Part shown: one piece after another, positions 13,201 to 25,200 of the stretch
How the letters are laid out: every line of letters starts with the position of its first letter
Numbering within the stretch: position 1 is the stretch's first letter
Source of the DNA: Odiellus spinosus
Lineage: Eukaryota > Arthropoda > Arachnida > Opiliones > Phalangiidae
DNA: 64,000 nt
Direction of reading: 5' to 3'
Assembly (NCBI GenBank): GCA_963920705.1
Contig: OY987227.1
Location: forward strand, 23,089,434-23,153,433
The notes under the pieces: generated by a model
The model's database searches: none
Told to the model about the DNA's origin: nothing
The model's input: only the letters and a program-made list of their open reading frames with translations
Program-made: the position numbers and the translations under genes

Positions 13201-16200
13201 TATTTTTAATTGTGAAAACTCTCGGAAGTTTCCAATTTGTTTTGTTAATCTGTACATAGGATCTCCTTCAAGACATACTAAACCACCAACAAAATATCGA
13301 AGACGTTCATCTTAAGGCGGAAGCCTTGTCAGATCGGGATGAAGTAGTCGACAAGATATTAAACGACATGATTCAACGTCATAAGGACCTTCTGGAAAAA
13401 GTCACGTCCTATGTGCGGCAGTACGAAGATATCGTTGCCCAACACGAGGTATTTAGCAAGCAAATTGCTGGCATACTGGACTTCTTAAACGCGACACAAA
13501 CCACGATCGCCATGTGTTCTGACACGGCCCTTGACCGAATATCCTTACTAAGCAACCTAGAACGCGTCAAAGCTATTGAAGCTAGTTTCGCGGAAGAAGA
13601 ACCGAAACTCCGAACTGCCGAACAGCAACTAGAGCGGGTCCTAGAAGGAACGTTGGTCGTTGGTCACGACACTGTGAGAGCTGATTTGTTGGCCGTTAAA
13701 CAGCAATGGGAGGTAACTAAAGACATGGCTTCGGCAACCGAAGCTTCCTTGGTCACGTTTGTTGATCAATGGCGCGAATACGAGGAAAGGGTTGAGGAAG
13801 TTCAGTCTTGGATGCGAGACATGGAAGCTTCTTTGCATATCATTCCCTTGGGAGCGAATTTAATTGAAAAACGCGAACAACTCGAGAAGTTGAAAGGTGT
13901 CCAAGGGGAGATCCGCGCAAAAGAGTTGGAGATTGACGCCTTGACCGACAAGATTCAACAGCTGCAAAGAGGGCCCAGTGCTAGAAGGATGAGTCAATTG
14001 AGCGAATTAGGAATTCGCTATCAACAGCTAGTATCAAATACCAGGGTTTGTATGATTTCTTATATACTTTTGCATGTTTTTGATAGGACATTTCCCAGTT
14101 TTTATTAGATGAAAACGTTTACGATGGCAAAATATTATTTAAAAAAAAAAAAAAAAAAAATGTTCATACACCAACTTTATTTTCACGTTTTAATGTTTAT
14201 TAGTTAAAATCTAACTTTCCAATGCCATTTAGGAGGTTGTTGCAAGGTGGTCTCAGTACGTTAACGATCATCAAGAATTCGAAAATCAGTTATCGGAGTG
14301 CCTTCACCAGATGAATTCGGACATGGAGAAACTTCGTGGTGGTAAAATCATTGACGGGACCATTGACGAATTGGAATCGAAATTGGCCGTTGTGCAAGAT
14401 ATCACTGTCCGAAAAGACGAGCTTCATGCCAAAGTTCAAAGCGCCATGGAACAATCTCAAGTTGTTTTGGTGGGAACCGCACCTCTGGGTCATCAACCTA
14501 TAACGGAATGCGTTCAAAATTTGCAAGAAAAATATAACGCTTTAGTAGCTGATTTATCGGCGACAAGGGCATCTTTGGACGAAAGTCTACACGTATGGAG
14601 AGCTTTTATGGAATTGGTCCGTCAAACTGCCCGAACTGTGGGTAATCTGGAAGGCAGTCTGAAAGACTGTAGTCAACCACAAGCCACCTTAGCCGAGAAG
14701 AAAGCTCAACTAGATCGCGTCAAAGTAAGTCATTTGTCAAATTTATCAAATCTCTGTTTATAGCTTTCTTTTTTTTAATTTCCAGAGTTTAAGTCACAAA
14801 GCCAACCAAGAAAAACTTGAAGTGGACCAACTGACTCATAGAATGACAGAATTACTCGACGCCGGACACGAGAGTAGCTATACTACCCAAGCCGCGGATG
14901 TAATCGCCAAATATCACACTCTAACGGAGTCGATACTAAACCAAGTGACGCAAAATGAGCAAAACTACAAGGACCATCTCGCTTTCAAGAATAGTTGCGA
15001 CGATTTGGTCTCCTGGATGCGCCAACTTAGGGAGAAAGTGCCTCCTCTTACGAGATCTTTGAGTGATAGGCTAAACCTGGAAGCGAGTGTATCCTCTTTG
15101 GAAGTAAGTTCAATTTATAGAACTTTACGATCAGAATGAGAATAGACATTTAATTATGTTACCAAAATATTAGGACCTTATAGCCAAAAAGACTCAAGGA
15201 AAACTTAAGCTGGACTCTATGTTGCATTGCGGAGAAGTTTCTACAAGCTCCAGTTCCGAATCTGGAAAAAAACTTATCAGATCGGATATGGAAACTTTGC
15301 AAACTGACTTTAACCATCTTTTCGGCGAGATTCAAGAAATGAAAGAGAAACTTGAAAGTGTTTTTATTCAACTTCGAGAGTTCAAAGACGAGTACGAACG
15401 TGTTGGAGAATGGCTTCAGCTTATGGACGGCGAAGTTAAGGCTCAAAAAGCCACTTTAAAATCTTCGCTAGAAGAAAAGGAATCTGCAGCTAAATATTGC
15501 AAGGTAAGCTACCATCATGAAGGTTTGGTGATACTTCAAATTTACACTTCGTTTTCATTTTCATAATTGTCCTTCAACAGGGTCTTATGGAAGAACTAGA
15601 AAAAGGCAAAGACACAGTTGACAAATTAACTGTTTTGGCTCAAGGTCTCTTGACGTCGCACTTGGACAATTACGTTCGGAACCAACTCACAGTTATAAAC
15701 AACCGATATCAAGTCATCGTTAATTTGGCCAAGGCAGGCTTTTTTATTATTTTATTTGTCGTAAATATACTTGGGTATATTCCAGTAAAAGTCATCAAGG
15801 CATTTCAAAAATGAAATTATAGCTATTTTAAAATTAATTGTAAAAAGTATTAACGCGAAAATATAATTTTTTTAATGGAGGTAACGTTTTTGACATTACA
15901 AAATATATATTTTATTGTGAATTTTAGTTTTTAAATCGCCTTGATATTTTGCTGGTATATTTGAATTAAACTAAATTCTATGTTTTTTAAATAAATATCA
16001 TTTCATTCTTGTGCGATTTAAATTTAATTTCAAATGCTGATTTGCTTAAAAGGATACTAAACTATGAAAACCAGTTCTTTTTAATCAGTTCAGACATAAA
16101 TAATGCATAAAACATTCAAAATCACCAAATGTTTCGTGGCATTTCGTAGTTAATTATTAAAGTTTCGAAATTTGGGTTGGAGAAATTTCAGATAGAAATA

Positions 16201-19200
16201 AGGACTGATATATTGATGTCAGTGAGAAGAACCGAAAGACGTTGTATATAGAGCGCTTTAGAGTTCATTGGTTCAGGTGCCAATTATATGACGGCCATTC
16301 ATTGGCATAAGTAATTAATGAACTCCTTGAGAAATTCTAGTTTGGAATATCTATAGGCTTAGCGAATCCTATTTGTCACTTTGACAATTAGCTGTGATTA
16401 AATATAACTTGTTTAGAAAGTCTAGTATCCTTTTACCTAATTGGTCAGAATTTTGATTAAGGACGAATATATATGGTTGTCCCCCAAAAATAATTGCTGG
16501 TTTCCCTAGAAATCAAAGGCAAATGCGATCTTTCCTGATATTAGGTCCGATTTGGCCTTTGAACAGATAGATATACAATGTTAAGACCTTTTTGAATTAC
16601 AGTCCATATTCTTCAACAGTCTATGCTAAAATCCAAGCGAAAAATCTTTAATTATGATTTCCGGCGAGTGGTAATTTAATGATATCACAATATGCTAACA
16701 ACCATACATTTTCTTGATCTTGAAAGTGTCCATTTTGAATTTTTATTTCAGTTTAAAAAATTCTCGTATTGTAACTAAGTTATTGTTGTATTACTTAAAG
16801 GATGTTGTAAGCAAGATAGTTCAAAATCACGAACTGCATCAACAATTCCGTGAAAAATTGATTGAATCCAAGAAATGGATAGACAATACGACAGCTAATC
16901 TCGAAAAATGCATTTCTACCAACGGTAGTAAGGAGGAAATTGAGGCACAGCAAACGAAAATACAAGTTGGTTTTAATTTCTTGAATAAACTGCAAATATT
17001 GCCAAGATACGCTCAGATGACTGAAATTTCGATTTTTATTAAAGGAAATTTATAAGAAACAAGAGGGAGGTCAGGCATTGGTGCACGCGACTTTAACTTG
17101 CGGCGACAAGGCCCAAAGAACCACTCACCCTTCCGGCAAAGATAAAATTGCCATGGAGATGCAGGATTTGCAGTCTCATTGGGACCGTTTGGTCTTGAGC
17201 ATATCCGAACGTAAGGTTTCTTTAGAGACTGCACTTCTTCAATGGGCTGATTTAAGATCAGCTGAAGCCCGGATTGGTCAATGGCTGCAAGATCACCAAA
17301 ACCAACTGGAACAAGTTAAGAAGATTCAAATAACCCCTCTGGCTAAAGAAAACATAACTCAACGGCGGGCCAAGTTACGCAAAGCTAACGTAAGAAATAA
17401 TTCCTTGTACTTTAAGCTAAGATAAACTGGCACGCTTCGTGCTATGTTAGAATGGGCATCCTTTTTAGTTCTAGCGCATTGATCCAGGGTCCATTTATTT
17501 GGGTTGGGACAGAAGGTGGAGCTTCGAAAATATTCACCAGGTGACGTTCGCATCTCAGTTTTGGTGCTGTGGAAGTGGGATCTTTTCGAAGCTCCTTCTC
17601 AACCCCAGTAAACGAACCCTACATTGATCTATGCCGGGTCTAATATGTTCTGGATTTGTTGACAATGAAAGCCCCCTTTCATGGCACAAATTGAAACATC
17701 ACACTTTTGCATTCCATGACGCCAGAGGTATACATTTATTCAGCGAACACCGCAAACGGAATATATCCATTATCATTGACAATAGGAAAAATAACCAAAA
17801 AAAACTTGAGATACAAAATACATGAGTTTATTTAAAACAAAAATTTTGCAAAAAAAAAAATTTAATTCTCAGTATTCTACATTACAGTTTTGGTTAACTT
17901 TAACCCACTTTCAAAATGTTAACTAAAGGGAAAGCCTATTTTTTATCATCAACTAGATCAATCAATTACTCTTTATAAAAAAAAGTACCTTAATCCATGT
18001 TTAGTTTCCCTTGTTTTTTTAATATGTAGGCTTTATAACATATTGAAAGCCTAAAAAACAAGGGCAACTAAATATTGATAAAGGTATTTTTTCTAACGAT
18101 ATCTGTCCAATTGAACTAGTTGATGTAGTAAAAAAATAGGCCTTGCCTTTTGTTAATATTTTTTAACCAAATTTGTAGAGTACTGAGAATTAATTTTCAT
18201 TTCTGTTGTGCTCGATAAAGGAGCTAGTTCTCCGAAACGTGTCGTACAATGTAAAAGCCCGGCTTTTTACACCGGCAAATATTTAGTTTTAAATAAACCC
18301 GGTTCCATGAGTGGTACAATTATAGTATGTGGTAATAAGGTTCGAGTTTGTTTAGGTTGGGTTAGGTTAGGTTAGTTTATTGTTCGAGTTTGTTTAGGTT
18401 AGGTTAGGTTAAATTGTTGAGGTCTAATATGCACTACTAAAATAGTTTCCATTTGATACGAGGAGAATTTTGACCTTATTACCACATACTATAATCCTAC
18501 CCCATGAGTGTTATATCTCAAGTAATATATTTTCCAAGTCTCTACCATGGCCATAAAAATCCACCTTATATCATCAACAATAGTAAATATTTTGGAAATT
18601 ATAAATAATGATTTTACTTATACTGCAAAAACTTGTTACAATTCAAAATTAAAAAAAAGGGAAAAAATTCGACGAATCTAAGCATGTAAATCATGTAGAC
18701 ATTTCCAGTTTCAATAGAATTTAAATCTAATGAAAGTATCCTAATTTTAAATGTGTACCTTATGCTTATAGTGGGTATTTATTGAACCATGAGTGATGCG
18801 ACATGACAAAAGTGAATGCAGTTTCACTGACTAAACATGAAAATGGGAATATTATTTAAAGTAGACATGCAACTTGACTCATTTCGAATTAGCGCCAAAC
18901 ACGTGAATTTCCTTTTCATAAATTGGAAAAATTCCAGAGTAAGGTTGCATTTCTGCTGTCGATTATTTATCGTTAAAATAGGGATCGTTTACTGGGAAAA
19001 AAATCACAAAGGTTATGTAAAAACTAAATTTTTAACCTATCTGAACTCGCGCAGATAACCACTCTCCCGCAATCCAGCCTAGTTTGAACTAGGTTTCAAA
19101 TGTTTGACCATAGCCTCAATCATGCGCTTCGGCTATTGTTTTACTCTACTCTTTATAATTTGAAACTAGTGTGTTATGTAGGGCTTCATTCTTCTTTAAC

Positions 19201-22200
19201 GTTGAATTATGTGAGAAATTGTGTTTCAATTGTCTATGTTATACTTTTTTGTAAATTTAATTACATTTTCTGGTTGTAGGAAATATTCGGCGAACAATTT
19301 TCCCGTCATGTAGAAAATAACATCAAATATTGAATCTTGCTTTATTATTTTATTTTAGAGCTTGGTACAAGACATTGAGTCATTTGAACCCATGATAAAG
19401 TCTATCAACGCCAAAGCCAAGGAACTAACTCAAAAGCCGACCATAAGCTCAATTGGTGAACAATACCAAGTATTAGCCGATAAGGCCAAGGCCTACGCTG
19501 AAGAGCAAAAGTCCCAATTAGACAACTTTCAAGAGTTTGTTGAAGCTTGCAACGAGTTCCATAGATGGTTGAACGCGGCCAAAGAGAAATTGAGCAAATG
19601 TTCCCAGCCTTCTGGGGATCGCGAAGTTCTGAAAGACAAAACAAACAAGTTGAAGGTTCTCGAAACTGAGCAAGAAGACGGCCTAACTAAATTGTGTCTG
19701 GCATTGAAACACGGAGAAGCCGCTAAAAACGCCATAAATGACGACGGCGAGCAACAAATGATAGAAGGGGAGATGAAGAGTTTGCAAGTCGAGTACGACC
19801 AGTTTAAGAAGTCCGTAAACGAAATGCGAGATACGATTGATATAGGCGTTATTAAATGGAACGAATACGAAGAACAGTTCGCCCTCTGCGCTAACTGGTT
19901 GGCTGAAATGGAACCATTGGTACAATCTTTCATGGCTCCCCAAAAGGATATGAACACCAAACGGGCCAATTTGGAAGCCTTTCAAAGTCACTTGCAGACC
20001 ATCTTCGACTGGCAAGGCGAGTTTGACAAATTAAACCTGCGAGCGCAAATGTTGTTGGAGACTTATTCGGATTCCAGCATATCCAATGCCTTTACCCAAC
20101 TATCAGCGAAATACAGCGCTCTGTTATCACAGTCTAAAGAAGTCATGCATCTCTTAGAAATGCGTTTCCAAGAACACCAACAGCAACAATGTATCTGCGG
20201 AGAGTTAGGCGAGTTCATTGAAGTAGCCCATGAAAGATTGAAGGAGTGCATGCGTCCTACTAACAACATTGACGATCTCAATACGCGTCTTAACAATTTG
20301 AAAATGCTATCGGGCAGTATGGAACAAGGCCAAAATAAGATTCAGTACTTGGTTGAATTGACCGAAAAGGTTATTCAAAATACCGACTCCAGTGGTGCTA
20401 GTAGTATCCAAGAAGACACGGATAATCTCAAGGCGGACTTTGAAAAACTGGTGAAGGAGATAACAGAAGCGCGGGTGGTGCTAACCAATAAAGCCGGAGA
20501 ATTGAACGAATTTATCAAGATCTTGAAGTTGTTCCAATCATGGTTGGAGGAAGTTGAAAATAGTATCGATACCGAGGACAAGTTGGAGGTCAGTTCCCTA
20601 TCCGAGAAAAAAGCACTGTGGGAGAAAAATATGTCGATTCAAAAAGATTTTGAACGACACCAAGAAACGGCTGAAAAGTTGAAGTCCATGGTAGAGCATA
20701 ACCCACAGTTTTCCAAAGAAGCCAACAACAGTTTGGATCAGTACAGAAAATTGTACGATATCGTGAAGAATACTGTACTGTCTCTCGAAGGTGAAGTCAA
20801 ACTTTACGAACAGTACAAAAACGCTTGGAGGGATGCCGAAACCTGGTTGAGGGAAACGCGGCTCAAGCTACAACGCTGCGCCGACTGTTCCGGTGATCGT
20901 CAAGCGGTGCAAGAAAAAATGAATCAGTATACCAGGATAAAAGACTCTTTACACTTCACTGAAGAAATTGTTCAGAAGGCTATAGAGCTCGGAAAATTGG
21001 TGAAACAAAGTTTGAACCAGGTTGGTCGAGAACGCCTTGACCAAGAAATCGAACACTTACAAATGGATTGGGAACTGATTCAGTCTATCATCAAGGAAAT
21101 TGAGAAGACGTTATCGCAATGCCTCCACGCTTGGTCAGAATTCGAAGCCGCTTATTGCAACATGAATGAATGGTTGAGCCGATTCGACAACATGGTACGA
21201 TCAGCCATTTCGGAAGCACCGGTGCACGGACGGGAAAAACAACACTTCGACTATCTCTCTGGTCTTTTGGAAGAAGCAAATTTCCACAAGTCCGACTTGG
21301 AACAAGTTAACGAATCTTGCGAAGCCTTACTTCACATAACATCTCACGCCACCATCCGTGATCAAGCTGTAGCCCAAGCTACTGTTTATTCTTCCTTGGT
21401 TGCCAGTCTTACCGAGGCCATTTCTAGGCTTCAAAAACTCATTAATTACCAGGGAGAGTACAACAAGGTTAAGCAAGATTACATTGACTGGCTCGAAACT
21501 CAAAATAGGATTCTCCATAATAACAAGGAGCTGAGAGGCAGCCAGGAAACGATAGAAACCAGACTGCAAAACGTTAAGGCTTTGACTCCCGTTCTCGGGG
21601 AAGGGCAACAACTTTTAACCGTTACCTCGGAAGCCGGTACAAGAATGCTTTCTAGTCTACCCGAATCAGGACAAGGCACTTTAAGAAGTGAGATGGACAA
21701 CCTCAGAGATCAGCTTTCCAAATTTGCCGAAAAGGTGTCCGAAGTCGTTAGCACATTGTCTTCGGTGCTGACCAGATGGCAAGAACTAAGCCAAAATAGT
21801 GAGTCCTTTGAAGAATGGATGAAACAGGTTGAACGCAGTCTGGAATCGAAACCATCCTCTAAAGGAAACGTGGTTGAAATCAAAACTCTCCAAGAACACT
21901 ATAAGGTAGGTAATTTTTGTGAAGGTTTTTCAATTAACGTTTATGGCTCTCATTTAAAACATTTAGCATATTAACGAAGACATCACAGTACATATCCCCC
22001 AACTCGCTGAGCTACAAACGGAAGCGAAAGAATTGGCTGTTAAAACCGGAGAAGATATAAAGGGCAAATATTTAGGAGCTCTTAAGCATAGGCTCGATAT
22101 TCTCGCCAAAAAGTGCCAGAGTATTCTTCAAAAATTGGATTCAGAGTTGAGCAACTTGCAACAATATCAACAAGCACTACAAGAAACAGAGAAATGGCTT

Positions 22201-25200
22201 TTGCAAATGTCATTTAATTTAATGGCGCACCATTCATTACAAATTTCTACTTTACAACAAACGCAACAAGAAATTAAAAAGCACGAAGTATGTATATCAG
22301 TAAGAGTACTATAGTTTAGTTCAAGAGTATTTGTTGAATCCAACTAATCTTACACAAAAGTGTAATTATTTTAAAATTGATATCAAACGTAACTTTTGAA
22401 TTAGAACGTCATGGAAGAGATACGACTATATCAGAACACAGTTGATGACGTTAAGTCAAAAGGAAGAAACTTGATTGAAACGTACCGGGTTCAGGAACCG
22501 AGTGTTGAAGAACAGATAGAACAACAGTTGACCAATATTCAGGATAGTTATAACTCTCTCCTAGACAGTGGTAGACAAATTCAAGTATGTATTTTTATTT
22601 TTTAATTATTGTTTTTCGAAATAACAATAATTTTTTTAACAGACCCGACTTGACGAAGCATTCAAGAAGTTCCAATCGTACGAGGAAACGTTGGACATGT
22701 GCGACCAAGTGCTAACAGCGATGGAACCGGAATTATCAGTCGAAATCGATCTTTCTACCATGAGCCTGGATGCCGCTAAAGACAAACTAGAAGGCTGCAA
22801 AGTACTTCTTAGTAAATTATTGGTAACTAAGCAACAATTACAACAAGCTATTCAGTCGTGCGTCGAGGCGACCGCTTCCCTTAGCCGACCTTCGAGTCCC
22901 GAGGTTGGGACTGTGGCTGCCTTACCAGAGAGAGAAGCCTCCATTAAGATTCGTTTGCAAGATTTGGTTGAACAGGCGGAGTCGTTAGTCTTGGCGCTGA
23001 CTAATTCCATTCACGAATGGGAGGACGCCGAGCAACTCAAGGAAGACGTGAACGAATGGATCATTCAGCAGAAAAGCGTAGTCCACGAAGTACACGCCAC
23101 ACCTGTCACTTATCAACCCGACATATTGCAAGGGAAACTTCAACGTCTGGAGGAGATCAAATTGGAGATTAACGATAAATTGGCTCTAGTGGACGAGGCG
23201 GAACTGAAGGAGCAAATCATTCAACGACCCGAAGCGAAAAAGAAAGATTTGAAACAAAGTCTCAGGGAACTAGAAGAGCAGCTAGCCGAAGCTTTGGCCA
23301 ATCAGAATGCCAAAATAATGGCTTTGGATGAACTGTTGTTCTTGAAGGCCGAAGTTGAGGCAAAAACTAAGAACATTGAAGAGCGAATGGAAGCCGCCGA
23401 GAAAATGGAAGTATCAACCACTAGGCAAAGGCAAAAAGCTCTGAGAGAAATAATGTCTCAGCTCGACTCCCTAATGTCGGACATTGAGTCGCTGAAGGAT
23501 AAGCTTCGAGATGTCAAAAAATACCTCAACGAAGAGGACCAAGAGAAGCAGGAACAAGACATAAAATCGTACGAACGCAAGGCTAAGGACTTGCAAAAAC
23601 GCGGCATGAGAAGAACTCAGAGTCTTGACTTAATACAATCCAATTTCGAGAGTGTGACAACCGAACTTTCCGCCACCCAGGAATGGGTGGAGGAGAAACT
23701 AGCGGACTTGCAGTCTGCACTCCCTCCTGGATATCAAAGCCAGAAGGTCGATGGTGCCCTGCACAATGCCAGAGTAAGTTCACCGAAACTTGAAATTCTT
23801 ACTATCCCGGCTAACCAATCTGTTTTCAAATAGTCTTTACAGAGAGAAATCGAAGATAAGGAAGTCATCATCCAATCGTCTAAGAAGAGGGTTAATTCCC
23901 TGATAGCCGACCTTGAGAGTCAAGAGGTTGAGGAACTTAAGAAGCAAATTGAGGCACTGACCGCGAAGTTTCAAGAACTTTGCGCGGCTTTGAAGAATCA
24001 TATGGATAACTTGCTTAACTTGTTAAACAAGAGCTTGCAATTCGAAAACGCTCTGGAACAGGTTAAGCGTTGGCTCAGGGAAAAAGAAGAAACCATCGTT
24101 AACGTAGAGACGGCTACTCCTAAGGCCGAGAAAAGCAGGAAACAAATCGAAATCTGCGAGGTAAGTTTAAAACTATTATGGTAATATTTTATTGTGAACC
24201 AACTGGTGTCTTAAGTATTATATAATATCTATAATAGACGACGGAAACTGAGATAAGAACATTTGAGGAGATGACTATTGTAGCAACCGCGAGACAGTCT
24301 AAAGATCTGGAACCACAGTGTACGGAAGAAGACCTTTCGTCTCTTCGTTCGGCAATCAACGGTGGGTTCTTAATTTTAAATTTTTACTAATAATTTTTAT
24401 AATGGATTTTACGTAATTTTTAATTTCGATTTAGATATCCAAGCCAAACTGGAAGAGTTGAAAGGTTTGTTGGAGCGTAAAGTCCAGTCTCTAAGAGACA
24501 TTTTGTCAAAACAAGTCAAATATGAAGAAGAACTGGAATCCATTCACAGTTGGCTCTTCCAAACCGAAATGTCGGTGGCATCTGAGTTGAGGACTACTTC
24601 GACCATTGAAGTTGTTGAGAAGCAAAGGGATATGTACGTTAAACTTTCAGAGGAAGTTTACAAAATGGCAGAGGACATCGAACTCCTGCTAAACTCAGCA
24701 GACGCCTTCATTAACATGCTAAAGGACTCTGACAGGCTGTTAATGGAAGACGAGCTGCGCAAAGTTCAAGATAGATACAACCGGTTGAAAGATTCCATCC
24801 GGGAACGCTTATCGTTACTCGAGGAAGCTTTAGCCGCTCAACGCGAACAACTAAACCAGTTACAGAGAAGCACGGAACTTTTGGAACAATTGAACTCGGA
24901 ATACAACACTTTATGTCAACCAATTGGTATTGCGGTCGATGCCGCTAAGACTACGATGGTGGCTTGTCAAGACTTAAGAAAACGAGTAGTAGACGTGCAA
25001 TCCCAACTCGAAAACGTCAAACCCACACCGCAACTTGTCGAAGACATTAGCAATCTTTTGCGACAATACACCGAACTCTCCAAGTCAGTTCAAGATCAAC
25101 AAACCAAAGCCAAGCAATCGGTCATTCAACGCGAGCAATTCCACGCCAGCATTAAAGACATCAACGACACTATTTCAAAATGCAACGACACAATGAACAA

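Larger units (their letters stand above)
17390..19358 (+). other. Intron, 1,969 bp, with two inverted-repeat elements
   Basis: Phase-0 intron carrying the 332-bp foldback (17862-18193) and the TTAGG-containing inverted-repeat element (18319-18495) listed separately. No exon found between them and the acceptor tattttag. Confidence 0.7.

Noticed and set aside
18351..18411. Telomere end or chromosome fusion point from TTAGG runs
   Set aside because: Only a few units, interrupted, enclosed by perfect inverted repeats inside an intron; better explained as part of a mobile element.
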